DNA from: Theristus sp. LFF4_11
Lineage: Eukaryota; Nematoda; Chromadorea; Monhysterida; Xyalidae
Assembly (NCBI GenBank): GCA_030248135.1
Contig: JASANC010005673.1
Span: 62,001-126,000 of the forward strand
Direction of reading: 5' to 3'
Length of the DNA stretch: 64,000 nucleotides
The position numbers and the translations under genes were made by a program. Position 1 is the first letter of the stretch; every line of letters begins with the position of its first letter. Below are positions 1 to 14,223 of the stretch, piece by piece. The notes under the pieces were generated by a model. It was not told the DNA's origin and did no database searches. It was given only the letters and a program-made list of their open reading frames with translations.

Positions 1-56
1 TTCTTCTCAGTATATGAAGTTTTGAAGCATCGAAAAAAAACATCGATTAAAGCAAC

Positions 57-2480
57 CTCCAGTTTGGGTGTTCGTGCAGAAAGCGTGACACGCCCGTTTG
101 AGCGCAGAACACATCGATGTGAACAACAGTGGTCGAATTTCGGACGGTCTTGCCGTCGCTGGTGAATGAGTGCCCTCTGTTCAAATGCCACAACGCTAAG
201 CCACCTGGAGAACTGTGAAAACTATGCACATATATAGAGCATATTGAAACTCGTTTTCCCTGTGTGAACAGGCTTGCAAAATAAGGGAGATGCGAGAATA
301 AGCGGACTTTGAAAATTGAGGAAGTTTGTTTGTTGGTGATAAACGTCAAACCGGCCAGTCTGTGGCTAAAGCTAATTATTGTCGCCCAAAACTCTCAATT
401 TTCAGTTTAAATTCCCGAACCGGGATAGTTTTTCAACGCTGCCGCAGTAAACAGAGCGGTGCAAAGCAGGTTCACGAGCAGATGCAGCAGAGCACCGCAG
501 GCGACAAGCCAACGAAACGTCGATTTGGTACGATTTTGGAATCTGTCAATAAAAGAGAACTAACGTCTGCAGGTGCAGCAATCAATGACAAGTTGATTTT
601 CACCTAGAAAACGAACTGCTCGATAAAAAAGCAATCAAACAAAGGAAAACACACGCACAATCGTGCGCACGCCGCCGCCGCACACAGATCCCACAACGGG
701 ATCGTGTAGATGACGAAACGGAGTTCTTTGTGGGGCAACAGTGAATAGGTGGCAACGAACGTCGCAGCCACGTACGCGACGTATCGTGCTCTGCGGTCAA
801 ACCAGCAGCTGATCACAATCAAAGGCATGGACGCGCACAAAGCACGAGGCAGAGCTGACGTGAAGTACCACAAGAGAGGAAGTGTCTGGAAAACATTGCA
901 CTAAAGTTGTCACACATTTCATTTCAGTAGACCAAACACGAAAAGGTGTCAATGTAAAGTAAAGACTCATGCTGTGACATACTGAAAACCAAATCACATC
1001 TTGCTGACTGATTGGTCAAGGAAAGCAAAGACTCACACCCCACTGGTGACTTTTGTTCTCAATCACGTTGTACCACCAGACCTCGGCCTCTGGCCAAAGC
1101 CACCGACGCCAGAACCACGAGTCGATCGGCACTGAAATCGCTGAAAAAAACAAAAAAAAATCGTTTTTGTTTACAATTCGCAAATTCACAAGTAGAGCAG
1201 GCTGATTTGACGGATCATTGCAACCAATCAACGTGCCTTAAGCACAACCACAGCTCGCAAACTTCCCCTTTGCACTCACCTAAACACCCAGTCGCTGTCA
1301 ACACGCCCACAACCACCGCACCCAACAAAGGCACCCGTTTCAGGCACAAAAGTGGAAGGAAAATCGGCGCGTACAACAGAAGCAGTTCGGAGCGAAACAG
1401 CACAACCGAGGCAGTGGCGCACACGACTGCGGCTGCGTGACGCTCTTGCAGGAGACAGCCGAACACGAGAACGCCTGCACGGGGGCCGATGAATGCAAAC
1501 GTGCAAAGGGTTACCACATTTGTAAATAAGAACTGTTGGCTGATTGGCCAGTTGTTGATGACGATCCAATCTGAACGTGACGAACAGTGCGAGCGTGTAC
1601 TGTAGCAATACTTGATTGTACTCCTTATATCATGTTCTTTATACCAGCACCTTAATTGTCCATTTGATTGGGTCCCGTTCCGTTCGAATCTGGCCAATCA
1701 GCTGCGTGGATTGAAAACATAAGAGCCTTTGCAGAAACTGAGACTGCTGCCAACTCACACAACACCAGTGCAAACGTGTTGGGCAGCGGTCGCGACGCGT
1801 AGAAGCAAAAGTGGAATTGGGAGCAAATGATCAACAGCGTGAACAGAGATGTGCGACGGCCGAATGTTTGCTCAACGCCGCTGAGGAAAACACGCAACGC
1901 GAGCTGCATCACCGCTGCCAGGCAGAAACGCACTGAAATGCAGTCGAGCATCTTGGACTGCACTCATCAGAAAGAACTTTGTGTGGACAATGAGTTTCAT
2001 AACACACGCGTTATACGCGGATGAAACGAAACGATGCAAAGTCAAATGGTGCAGTCAATCAGCCAAATTCAAATGAGTCTACAAGTGTCCTTGGAAAGCA
2101 AAAAAGCTCCAATTCAAACGCACCAACAATCAGCGTGTACCATTTTGGTGCGGCAAAGTGCTGCAGCGCAAGTTGAGCGGGTTTTGCGAGTGTGGCCAAC
2201 GTCAGTGGACCGAGGAATGTGCGAGGCACGACACCGGGGAACTCGAGGTGGTCGAACTGGAAAACAGGGACGATGATTTTGGGAGTCAACTGATGAATAC
2301 GAATGGCGTTGATTTTTAATTAATTTTATTGCAAAGTAGGCAGGCACAAACCTTTGAAACGTCAGCACCATGGTACAACAGGTCATGGATGGCTTGCACG
2401 TTGAAGCTTTCTTCAACTTTGGTGAACGGACACAGCCAAATGTGCACGGTGGCCACGATCAAGAACAGCCACTTTTGCAT
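57..2480 (-). CDS. ALG12: ALG12-type alpha-1,6-mannosyltransferase, 3' end off the window
   Basis: Dolichyl-P-mannose:Man7GlcNAc2-PP-dolichol mannosyltransferase of the ER membrane, acting in N-glycan precursor assembly (family GT22). Eight exons fit in frame: 2480-2352, 2256-2124, 1932-1759, 1474-1280, 1131-1037, 885-659, 542-421, 204-57. About 407 residues are visible. Exon 1 holds the first hydrophobic segment and [12 protein letters not shown]. Exon 2 holds [17 protein letters not shown], an ALG12 hallmark. Exon 3 has the [19 protein letters not shown] block and exon 6 the GT22 motif LLPHKELRF. Exon 8 has [15 protein letters not shown]. Several hydrophobic segments fit a multi-pass ER protein. 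The last donor (GTTGCT) is at position 56, so the final C-terminal exon, roughly 80 residues by comparison with animal homologues, lies left of the window. Identity is clear from motif order. Confidence 0.9.
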
Positions 2481-2785
2481 AGTTCTGAATCTGAGCGGGT
2501 TGTTTCACAAATACAGCTTGATACGAACTATGAAGCATTTGAAAGATAAAAAATACTTTGGTTAACTGGCTTGTAATGTCAACCATATCGTAAAAACTTG
2601 TGCCATTTAACTACTGCGAAGCAATTTCATTTCATTCTTTTCACCAAACCTTTTTAATAAAGCGGGTACCATTAAATTACAGAGTGAGCAACAAGTCTGG
2701 CAGTGGTAGAGATTGAGCAACTTTGAGAAAAACAAAAACAAAAAAATAATAATCGGCGAACGAACATCAACAGAAATCAGAACAC
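2481..2785. other. Intergenic spacer between ALG12 start and ValRS stop
   Basis: About 300 bases separate the ALG12 start codon from the ValRS stop codon. Both genes are on the minus strand, so this holds the ALG12 promoter and the ValRS 3' untranslated region. I see no further gene. An A-rich stretch at about 2730-2750 is simple sequence. Confidence 0.5.
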
Positions 2786-5700
2786 TCATTGCAATTTGCG
2801 CAACAGTTCGTGTAAATAGCAAATTTCCGAGGTCAGCTTCTCAACCCGTTTTGAAAGCAAGGACGATTTCTTGATTCTCAGCTTTTTGTGCCGCTCATCC
2901 AGTCCATCGAGATTGCGCAAATGTTCCTGTGTTTCTTGTAATTTTTTCAATTTTTTCTCGCGTTTCTCGAGTTGGCCGGTGAGTTTGGCACGTGCCGACG
3001 CTCGGTCGCTCGCCTGGAATGATTTTTGTTGTTGATATGTTTGCAAAAGACATCAAGAAAAACATCGAACTTCCGACGGGAATCACCCAAACGAACACAT
3101 CTAAAACAATCCCCTGAAAACTTTCAGCCAAAAAAATGGATATAAAAATGCCTAAAAACCGAATGTGTACTGAATTACGATCAAATCAGCATAATCAGTG
3201 TTTTCCACAGGCAGCACCTATCGACCCACGTTCAACTTCAGCCACAGTGTCACATTGTCATTGACCATGATTGACTTATGTGCATCAGTCTGGTCGGGTG
3301 TTTCAGTTGGCGACAAGAAACTCTGAATGGTCAATTTTGCAGCAACGTTCAGCAATGGTGCACACGTTTGCACGGCTGTGCGAATACGCTCGGGACAGGA
3401 CAGTGTTCCTGCAAGAAAATCACCCCATCAAAGAATCAAATTTCAAGTTACCAAACATAATCAATTTTTACAGTAACTCAAAATAGTGTATCAGTTTCAA
3501 ACCTAAATCTTTGCTCTCATGCCACATCAACCCATCGAACCAATTTGACCAATCATCTTTTTAATTTAGCATTTCACCAACCAATCAGCGGCGTGTTCTG
3601 TTTCAGCGCGAGTTCATTGCGCAAAGAGCGAGCCTTGGACGCCACTGAAAGCGTCTGCTGTGCTTGCCAGACAAGCTGAGAGTTTTCAAAATTGGGCAGC
3701 TGAAATAATGAATACTTTTTATTGGATAGCAAAATCATTCAACGAGTAGTACAAACCAATCAAGCAGAGAACACTGAGTGAAATTGGAACTGGCTGGCCA
3801 CGTTTACTGGGCCGAATCAATTTGAACCAATTTGAAATGTAACCAAAATGAAACCGAAAAGCCACCTGATTCCGGGCCAGGAGTTGCCCAACTTTGCATA
3901 ACTAATAATACATGTTCTTCCACAAATTCTGCTATTCATCGTAAAAAGTCATGCAGCACTTCCTCCAATGGATTGCAAAGCAATCTCACCAACAACGTTG
4001 AATCAGCATGAGAGTCCAGCACGGACTCGTCGACAGTGACGCCCACCAGTCGATGGTACAAATGTTCACTGAGCAGGGGCATGAACGGCGACAAATGGGC
4101 AAAATAAACGGCGAGCACGTGGCGCAGCACTGCCGAGATCACGGGCAAACGCTGCTGGTCGCCAGACCACACGGCCGCTTTCGTCGTTTCCTGGGAACAG
4201 CCAAAATTCCGACGTAATTTTGATCATAACGCTGCTACAGTGCATCAGCCTCCGAGCGAGTCTTTTGGTTGTTGATGTTGTAGTTGACATCTAGCCTTCG
4301 CTTTACGAAGACAGTCTAAAATAACGCTCACGTGCAGCCCGGCCGACGCTAAATTGATGCAACACTTTACCGCTGTGCGCAAACCAACAACAACAACCAC
4401 CGCTCGTTGCACTCCAACCAATCAAACCAAGCCAACCACGTAAACGTCGCACAGCTGTGCCCACCAGAACTCGTACAACAACGCGGTCATTCGCGCGAAA
4501 TCGTACCGCTCAAAAGCGGCCGCGATTTGCGTGCTCAATTGAGCGAGACACGCCAGAATCCAGCGGTCTGCAACGGTCAGGTCGCAATGTGGCAGGTCTG
4601 AAATTGGTGAAACACCTGTCAATGCGAGTCGTCACCTATCAGTCCACATCTCTGTTGCTCTCTGTGAATGCTCATTGGCAGCATTGCGTTGAACGTCCAA
4701 TCAATCGTATCAGCCAATCAGTCTACTATGTTCTCTGTTCGTTGTCCACAACACGTCTTGTTCGTGGCATAAAGTCGTATGTCGCATTTTACAGCCTTCG
4801 ACAACTGAAACAAACACGACGACTCATAAAACCGAAATCCAACCGTCGCGCCATTGCGCAATTTACCACGCAAACTGATATGCGGCCTCGCGAGCCCCCA
4901 AACGGTCTCACAATACGCGGTCGCTTGCCAGAGTTTGTTGCAGAACTTTACGGTCGACTGCACATGGCCGATGTCAAAGCGAATCTCGAACGCGGCGACG
5001 TCGTGACGGAGCAGCGCGAAGCGCAGTGCGTCCACGCCGCTCTCAGCGATGCCACTCGCGTAGTCCGCTCGGAGATGCCCGCACGATTGCTCTGTGAGTT
5101 GTGGGCTCGTTAGAAGTCGTGAAGAAAAATGTGGGACGGGTGTGGCCACCGCGGTGCACGATGCCGCCACACGGCGAACAGTGTCGAAAATCTAGCGTCC
5201 AAAGTCGCAAATGAACTCGGACCCTCCGACCCACACTAGCTGCCCGGATTCAAGTGATGCCAATTATTACATGCAACCGAAACAAAGCCAATTGGTAAAT
5301 TCATCTGCTTTCACCTTTCTCAGTCGGTGACAATCCAACCGCTTCTGTAATCCTCTGCAGCATCGTGTCCAGTGAGATGCCATTGATTATATCCATTGGG
5401 TCGATCACATTGCCCCTTGATTTCGACATTTTCTGACCGCGACTGTCAACCAGTAAACCGTGCAAGAAGACTTGCGTGAACGGGAGCTGACCTTCCGTTA
5501 GTCTGCAAAAATGGTTTTCTTTCACATCTGAAAAACCTTCCACAATTAAACACTTTGAAATCATAAATCAGATCAAACTTTGAAGATAATTTGAACAACT
5601 CTACTTCAAGCACAGCATTGCCATGCGGACCACCCAAAAGCCGAGAATATCGTGACCCGTCTCCATCAGACTTTGCGGGTAGCAATGCTTGAATTGCCCG

Positions 5701-8700
5701 ATGTTAAAAGTGTCCGGCCAGCCGGCTGCCACCAATGGAACCTGGTTTTGTATCAGAACTGACTGAAAATTCATTTTTAAAACACTATACTGTTTTCTGG
5801 CTGAAACTGAAAAAAATGTCAAAAATTCTAATAAAAAACCAAAAAAGTCTCGAAAGAGCACCAGAGCTGACGAAAACCACGTATCAAGCACGTCCGGATC
5901 TTGGGTAATGTTCATGTTTTTCAAATCTATATCGTGTTTGCTGTCATTTTTCCTCCGCCATTCTTGAATTGCGCACTCACGATCTGTCGCCACGAACCAG
6001 TCGCCACTGGAAAAAGATGACACTCTTGACATAAATGAGTGACTCGTTTGCGAAGTTCAAATTTCTATAAATCACCGTCATAATTGTTTCCAACAAACAA
6101 ACTGTGATGACTAGCTCAACAAAAACAGCGTCTATTATTGACCACTGTTTCGGTCACCACCACACCATGTACCAGTCCTGTGTCTGGTTTAATCGGTTTG
6201 CAGTCAGTCAATCCCAATTAACAGTTATGAACTTCCACCAAGTTTCAAATACCATCCGTAAACAGCCACCGAAAAAACGCAAACGCACTTTATCCTCCAG
6301 GCCGGTATCTGATGACCCCAGTACAGTTGACGACTCAGACACCAATCGGCAGTGTTCGCACACCACTGGCGCCAGTGATTCTCAAACAAAGTTGGCGTCA
6401 ATCTCAGTTCGCCAGTGTCGATTCGTTTCACGGTCTCAGCAGCCAGGTCGGCGCTATGGAGGAACCATTGTTCCTGAAATAAACTTAAAAAATAAACAAA
6501 AAATACAGACATGTGAAGTCATTCGTCATGAATTGATTGACCGTGTCTCAGCATGATTGAACAACCAGACGTAATTGAAATGTTAGCGTGTACTTTTGGT
6601 CGAGCCTCAATCAAGTCGCCAGTACGACTGCAAATTGGCACCGCCATCGCATGTGGCGTTTGGCTGCGAAATCTGCCCAGTGAGCGTAGTTTGTTTAGCA
6701 CCGCTGTTCTCGCCTGCAGATCAAAATAATTCCACCGGTTTTTACTGAGAATTATAAACGGAGCTGAACAAATATTGACACCAAACTTTAGAGCAAAGCT
6801 GAAGTGACTTGGTTTGATATTGAATTGGTCGCACATCTGGAGAGCGAAACCAAACACCGCACCTGAAAACGATTCAGTCCAGTGAACTCCGGGAAATCGC
6901 CGGTGATGTTGCCTTGCTCGTTCAGGCAGTGCACATCCATAGGAAGGCCGTGCCGACGGCCGATCAGCCAATCCGTGAAATCGTGCGCCGGGGTGACCTA
7001 GAAAATTTGCTGTAACTTTTAATGATCGTTTTTTTTGTTAAAGTAGCAACATTTGCGGTAAAATCTGAAGACAAAAAAGCTATACTTCATAATCATGAAT
7101 GAATACAGAAAAAAAATCAATTATACGTGCCAGTTTAGCTGCCGTCATAAACGTGAAGCCAAACAAAAATCCCATTACCCATTCACCTTCAACACCCCGG
7201 TGCCCATGTCTGGGTCCACAGCAGTATCACCAATCACTGGCATCACATTTTCTGGCACAAGCGGATTTCTTGCCAATTTTCCGATTACACTCGAAAATCG
7301 TTGGTCATTTGGGTGCACAGCCAAGGCGCAATCTGCCAAAATTGTCTCAGGCCTCGTGGTTGCAACCGTCAACGATGTTTGATTTTGGCCAGTTTCCACC
7401 AAAGGATACTCAACTAGGTACAGCCAGCCAAGTTCCAGAGTTTCACTTTTCTCGTTTGTTGCGCTGGGAAACTTGAATTCAGTTGGCCCGCATATGTCGA
7501 CTGTGTCAACTTCCTAAAGTTTAAAAAAGCTGAAAATGTTCACTTGTTCAAACGAATTAGCCAACCAACACATCCATTTAGTGCAAAAAACAGTGCTTGC
7601 TTTAGTGGCAAACATCGGATACAACTGCAGCGAATTACTTGGAAAACTGCAAAAAAACTGTCTTTGAGAACAGAAAAGTGCATTTGCCAGCAACAAACCT
7701 GCGCAGAAATCGTGCTCTGCAACTGCGGACACCAGTGCACGAGGCGGGAGTCGCGGAAAATCAAGCGTTCGTTGTGCAACCGGTTGAATGCAACATTCAC
7801 AGCACGACTGAATGACTGCGACAGAGGATAACACAACATTGGTATCACCGTGATCAGGATCACGATAAATCCGTTGACATTCTAAAGAGAAAACACCTAC
7901 GTTGTCCATGGTGTAATATGTTCGGTTCCAATCCAACGAGGCGCCTAGTCGTTCCAATTGACCAAGAATTTCTCCCGCTCGCCTGTGACAGTAAAAAATC
8001 AAATTCCAAAAGTTGAACAAAAATTTCAAACAAGCTCTCCCCAAACTCACTCGTCCTTCCATCGAAAACATTCCTTGAGAAACTCCTCTCTGCCCATTTC
8101 TCGTCGGCGCCTTCGTTTCGTCTTCCACAGTTGTTTCTCCACGACCGCCTGCGTCGCGATTCCAGCGTGATCGAACCCCGGAATCCAAACGGTCTGAAAA
8201 AATTGGATCAGGTTCAAATCAGTTAAATCAAATCAAATCATGGTAGTCACTATTCAGTTAACAAAGACAGATCACACTTGAGCAACATTCGGAAGTTGTT
8301 TGCCACTGCAGGTTACTCATTTTAATCAAACACTGGTTTACCATTTTTACCATCGGGTTTCTGCAACCAAATAAAAACAAAAAACCGACATTTACTCAGC
8401 ATGTGACATCAAAACTATTACCCGCCTCTCTTCCAGACAACCGATTCCATTTCACAATCGCGTCCTGTACGGCGACGGTCAGTGCGTGGCCCAGGTGAAG
8501 CGAACCAGTGACGTTTGGCGGTGGCAGACAAAGCACAAATGGTGATTTGGTCTTAAAAAAACGAGCGAGCTGCGGTTGAAGAATATCGGCGACGTGCAGC
8601 CCGCCTGGCTGTCGCAGACTCGGAGCCACCTAGCCCATTTCGCAGCGGCGGCGGCAACGAACAACCGCAACAACGAAAACGGAGTATAACAATATCCAAT

Positions 8701-8942
8701 CACACCCAGCCAAACAGCTGGCTTGTGTTCAGTGAACGTCTCACCTCTGTCTCTGACTGATCCGGTCTTCTCGACCACAAATTGCTCCAGTTTTGGCGTT
8801 CAACAAAACGATGGTCGTATTTCTTCGGAGCAACGACGTCCCTCGGTTCACGGACAACACAGCAACAGCAACGCGCTGTTGACGCAATATTTCGGCGAAA
8901 TGTCTTGCGAGCGGGCACGTGCTTGAAACGGCGAAATACCAT
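2786..8942 (-). CDS. VARS2: Valyl-tRNA synthetase, probably mitochondrial
   Basis: Charges tRNA-Val; class Ia synthetase. Eighteen exons can be joined in frame to about 1021 residues: 8942-8745, 8629-8408, 8193-8051, 7982-7901, 7815-7699, 7513-7187, 6997-6863, 6713-6594, 6473-6289, 6006-5862, 5741-5605, 5502-5315, 5091-4912, 4597-4437, 4190-3990, 3699-3582, 3408-3230, 3013-2786. Exon 1 encodes an Arg-rich, acid-poor leader beginning [17 protein letters not shown], typical of mitochondrial import. The HIGH motif is HLGHAL in exon 2; DHAGIATQ follows in exon 3. The editing domain includes [39 protein letters not shown] and [12 protein letters not shown] (exon 12) follow in normal order, then the anticodon-binding region and a C-terminal coiled coil. 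The exon 2 donor is uncertain: the best-looking site (after 8422) breaks the frame, while one 14 bases on keeps it but adds a few residues. Confidence 0.92.
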
Positions 8943-9922
8943 CGTCAAATTCACTGAAATCCCAATCGACACACTGATTTGAGAAGCTGTGAAACCGAAA
9001 CTTTCGAGTAACAATACAAAATCACAACATAGAACTCTGCAAAACGCAGAGCTGGACGTCACCGCACAGGCAGCTTTGCCAATTAAAAGGAAGCACCAAA
9101 CTTTGGAATCCAACAAAGAATGCCATTGATATTTTTATTGATGCCTTCCTTCTAGTACCAGTAACACCAAGCTATTAAACAAAAGAGCTTGAAAGAACTT
9201 GTAAATTGTAAACTCATATTCAAATGGCATATTTTTAACAGTGAACCAATTCTCACAAAAAATATGAATCTTACAGCAATTACGATATGTACAGGAAAAA
9301 GACAAAAACATAAATTACAGCCCATGATCAGCTGCGTATGAATTGGAACACGTTTCATTGTGAGTGAAATGTTCACGGTTGAAAAACACAAAACAGCTGC
9401 GGATATCCAACAAATTAAAAAAAACATTTTGTTAATTTTATGACTAGCTCAGGAAAACTAAATTACACACAGACTACGGTAATCATGAATCTGACTATTG
9501 ATGACAAGAGTATAAGGCTAACTAAGGCATTTTACACAAAACAAGCAAAATTTTGTGTAAAATTTTCACAGACAGACAATATGTACAAGTAAATTGAACC
9601 CTAACAAATAACATGACAATTTGACGAAAAAAACAAGCATTTGTTCATAGAAACAGCAAACAAAAAACCGACAGTGTGAACCAGAAGCAGAAGGCAAGCT
9701 GCTAACAGAAAAAAAACTACCGCATATTGAGTCAACGCAGTGACAACAGCTTCACAAAGAAAACAGCACAAAACTGCAGATGGCATTTTCAATTTAATCA
9801 AGGACACGAAAAAAACTGATATTTTGAACCAACCATTCATGAATGAGCAGGTTAGCACAGTGCAGCAATCTTCGAGTTACACGAAACGACACAAGGGGGA
9901 GCTAGTTTCACAAAAGAGCAGT
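8943..9922. other. Gene-free spacer, T-rich on the minus strand
   Basis: Nearly 1 kb between the ValRS start and the LRRC14-like stop. It should contain the ValRS promoter and the 3' untranslated region of the LRRC14-like gene. Two open frames on the minus strand (9858-9601, 9427-9152) encode hydrophobic strings. Their composition simply follows the T-rich strand and I found no splice structure or family motif, so I do not call a gene. Confidence 0.45.
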
Positions 9923-12900
9923 TCACAAATCCGGAAACTCCACCTGCATGCCGTCCGGCCAGGCACCGGTCGGGTCTGTCCAGGAGACCGACAGCTCAAC
10001 GTCCATCAAACGCCTGTGCTCTGCGTTTTCGAGGCTAGCATCATTTTGCATCAACAGTAAATTCTGCCGGGGCCTTTTCTCGGCAATCGACCGCTGCACA
10101 CGTGCCGTGAACGCTCGACGCTGCTCGTCCTGAAATTGCAGTTGGGGTGTCAAATCCTACAAGTTAATTTTATGAATGATTTATTGAACACCAAGCTGCA
10201 CACATTTTCGACAACCTCGTGAACACGGACTCTGGTGTACGGCAGACGGTATTTTGAGGCCTAAATCAATGGCAGATTGATTGGCTAGCTGTCCTGCGGG
10301 CGTGACCACAGACTGGTCAAACACAAACAGTGAAAAAGCTGTTACACAGACTTGAACACAAAGCAAAACATTGTGTTATGGCATGTTCGTGCCCGATCAC
10401 TGTAGTGATAGGCCAATGTTGTGCAACAAGAGCGCGCAACACATCCACTAATTACCTGCACAATAAAAACAGCCCAAACAAATGCAGTCCAGCGCAGCCA
10501 GACCTGTCGATGGACGGGCGCGAGCAGACTGACGGCGGGATTCTGTTGATTCTGTCGATCGATCAACGTCTCATTCGGCACACTGAATCTGAGTCTCCGG
10601 AGGGCGTGCTGGTCCATTGTACGCACGACATTCAACACGAGCGAGTCGTGCATCAGCTCACACGAGTACCAGTCGTTGTCAGCCAGCGACAGCTGCTCCA
10701 GATGAGGCATCAGACGGGCGTTCACGAGCACACGGTCGAGGTGTGCGTCCTGGCGAAAGTGACCAAAGCTCGGGTGAACTGTTTGTTTGTGGCTGGCATC
10801 AGTATGTTTGCCTGGTTGCCTTTATTCCAATTCAGCGACTCAGTTTTATGCTTGGCGCGGTGATGCAAAATTTCTGTATGTAAGTGAAGTGACCCTAGTA
10901 CTGGAGTCCACTTCTATGCCACCTCACGTTCCATCGAGAGAAATAAAACAAATTTCCTTTCTCCCAACATCTTTCTTGATTTTACATTGAACTGTTCAGC
11001 TATTTGCACTGCAAACCACTCTATTCTGAAGTTTAGCTGAACCGCTCACGGCAATTGCAGCCAATCAACACGGTGCCAGCTCCACAGCAAAACTGTCTAA
11101 CGCTAAACCCAACAACACCACTCAATTCAAACCAAAGACCCACCCTGAATCGACAAGCGTCCATGAGTATCATTTTCGCGGCAGCCCTGAGCGCTCGCAT
11201 CACCGAGCAGACCTCCGTGACACAAACGCCCAGGTCGTTGTCGCACAAGTCCACCGACTGCAGCGTTCGCGTGTGCTTCGACGCGGACAAATGCAACAGG
11301 TCGAGTGCCCTCAGGCCACACGAGGCCAGTTCGACCGTGTGCAGCGGCTGCTGGCAGGCGTCCAGCACACTCTTCAGACGGTTGGACAGACGATTCTCGG
11401 ACAGACCTGCAACGTTGCATCATTGAATCGGTCATGATAGGAACGGCAGAAATTTTAAGAGCACACCTGGCAGAACGTGAACGAAATACGCGGATTCATA
11501 CGTCATAGCGTGGTGAATCGCTTACAATACGAGTGATTCCAGCGAACAGTTACAGGCGGACAATACCTCTTGAACTGGTGGAGCAAAGGGAACGACTCCA
11601 TGAACTCCATGAACGACTGCACCGAGAATCACCCACTACCGATTGTACTAAAAACAACCCTGATAAACCGAGTCCAACGAAGAGCCAATGCACAACCACC
11701 ACAGCCTCGCAAACTCACCCAAATGCACCATGACAGGCAGCTGCCGCAGCGACTCGCACATCGCCGGTATCAATGTCTGGTCGGTTGGCCGACACTTGCG
11801 CAGATCCAGCGTCACCAACGACTGGAACTTGGCAACGTTCGGCATCTCACTGAACGTGGTTGCCACGATGGACAGGCCGGTCAGCTGCTGAAACTGTGAA
11901 TTCCTCCACTGAAGCAACTCCTTTCGGAGTTCTCAAAAAATATACTCATGTGTCTATATACTTCTTATAGCCATATGTTTTCACAAATTTAATCCCAGCA
12001 CACCATTGGTAGATTCGACTGATTAGCGCCCTTTGTTCAAATGTGACCAATCCACCTGCTTTGGAGCTCAATCGCGCGATACCGTGGTAAATTACACCAG
12101 CAAAATTACACATCCGTTTGCCGCACCTCAGCATCGAGAACCTCGATCATCAGGTTGATCTGCTCTTCGAGGAACAGTGTCATGGTGATCTGGTTGACGA
12201 GCAGACGGAGGCGGGGCGTGCCGACATCGGCGTTCGCGTCCGACACCTGCAGCGCCTCGCGCAAACGGGCGGAGTACTCGTTCTGACGAATGTCGATCAT
12301 GACGGCACCTGTGCGCAGCAGATCAACGAATCAATAGTTCACTGTATCTGAAGAAGATCAACGATTCCAATGACACCAACCTTCTCCTGCAACTTTTATT
12401 ACTTTAGAAAATGACGATCTTCGACTTCGGCCATTGGTGTTAAAATATTTCAAAGCAAAGAGATAGAGTAGAAGGCAATATTTGCTCATGAACGCCAAAT
12501 AAATCAAGCAGGTAGCCCTTAGTCAGTTATGCTTTTCATTCTATCATGCCAACACTTGCGAGCATCCAATCCACCAACACGGCCGTTGTCAAGCCCACTC
12601 ACAGTTCGTGTCAGCCGGCAGCGTCGTGTCAGCCTGCGCGAGCAGCTCGATCACCCGCGACCGACTGGCGTGATTCACGGTGTGGTCGTGCTCGAATTGG
12701 CGAACCGCTTGCACCACCTGACCGTTTAGGCGCATTTATGAAGCACCATTTAGTAACCGCGTAGCTATGTTTTAACACAGCTGTGCGTCACTAAATACTA
12801 CTTCATGAATGCCGCTCTAATGTTCACTGTTGTTGCTCGTTATTGTCATGTGGAATTTCGAAATTTCACTGATGTTTTCACAAAATTTGACCTTGACATG

Positions 12901-14011
12901 GTGATAAAATCGATGAAGACGGCGACAAACCTGCAACCGTTTCGACTCGTTGTGCGCCAGGAGAACGTGCGTCGTCAGATAGCTCAACACCGGCTCCACT
13001 GAAAGACAGAACACGAACATGAGCCACGCTGCAGAGCTGCGTTCATGTCTTTTGCAACGCAACAAACATTGTTGAGTCACAACCGACGGGGATGCCATGA
13101 TTATTACAACGCTCTTTGAAATTTGGTGACCTATTCGTTTCTTCATTTCAATTCCAAAGGAACGGAGGGCGGCTCTGAGCCGCAACCTACAGTCGAACTC
13201 AAATCTGTTTGAGACTACGAAGTGAGACTGTTGAACTTTTGAATGTTCCATTCAAGTTTCTTTTGAAACGTGAATGCTATGCACGACAATACCGATGATA
13301 ACAGATCGCAGATCCAGTCGTTTCATGTGTCCCACATGACCGCACTCCAACGCCCGCAAGAACGCGTGCACCAACGCAGCAGCAGTCCTGGAAAAGTTTG
13401 CTAATTTTTTTCGAAATTCTTGAAAATACAAATTTTTAGTTCAGTCGTGTCGTTGTCGTTGATCTAGCACTAGCTGCCCTCTGCTTCTTAAAAAATCAGT
13501 CGGTGAGCGAGCAAAGCATCATAAACTCACTTTCTTGTGTCCGCCGAGTTGCAGCGAACACACAGGTCTGACAGGCACAGACTTTCGTGTGGCCAATTTT
13601 TCAACAACAACTGTAGACACTGATAAGAATCCTGAAAAAAACAATAACTAACATGAGAACTCATCAAATTTTCGAGTGACGGAAATTATAAAAAATAGTA
13701 AACAAAGAACACACCCGTTCGAGTGCACTTTTCAGGAGCAAATAAAAAACCGACGAGGAAAGTCGAGTGAGTGCATATTCGAAAATTGATGCGTCCGCTG
13801 TCAACGTTCTCGCGCACAACAACGACAGCTTGTCCGGCTCCATTTCCATCTTCAGAAAAAAATTAAGCAGATGGTACAACAAACACAAAATGCAAACTTT
13901 TTTCTTCTTTCTAAATTCTGACGAATCAACAGTTTGTTGCAATTTAATGAAACTTACTTCCCGCTGAAGAAACTGAAAAGTCATGTCCCAGTTCGTCGTC
14001 GTTCTTGCCAT
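9923..14011 (-). CDS. LRRC14/PRAME-like leucine-rich-repeat protein
   Basis: Solenoid protein of irregular leucine-rich repeats. In vertebrates this family supplies substrate receptors for cullin-2 ubiquitin ligases (PRAME) or signalling regulators (LRRC14); function here is inferred. Exons: 14011-13958, 13849-13715, 13631-13531, 13387-13293, 12998-12931, 12717-12603, 12308-12112, 11893-11719, about 11616-11554, 11406-11144, 10749-10504, 10156-9923, about 581 residues. The N-terminal part has ALVHAFLRALECGHVGHMKRLDL, which fits the family N-terminal region. The C-terminal half matches PRAME-type repeats in order: RLKSVLDACQQPLHTVELASC, then TLQSVDLCDNDLG, then LEQLSLADNDWYSCEL. The ninth exon is the weak point: the in-frame splice gives an odd peptide, while another frame of the same bases reads FMEFMESFPLLHQF, which looks more repeat-like. 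The other junctions agree in phase. Confidence 0.7.
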
Positions 14012-14223
14012 TTCCGATTTTTTTCCGGATCACACAAATCCGCTCATTTCAATCTCTCTTCCAAAATCACAGAAATCTTCAGAAGGAACCAACCATGTGC
14101 CATAAGTTATGGCCCATAACCATACCCACAAAACACTGAGTGAAAAAGAGGCAGACAGACAATGTAAGTTTTAAAAAGACAGACAAAAACTTTAACAGAC
14201 GAAAAAAGAATGTGAATTGTGTC

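Noticed and set aside
9152..9858. Hydrophobic open frames resembling a multi-pass membrane protein
   Set aside because: They follow T-rich composition, have no family motif and no consistent splice sites.
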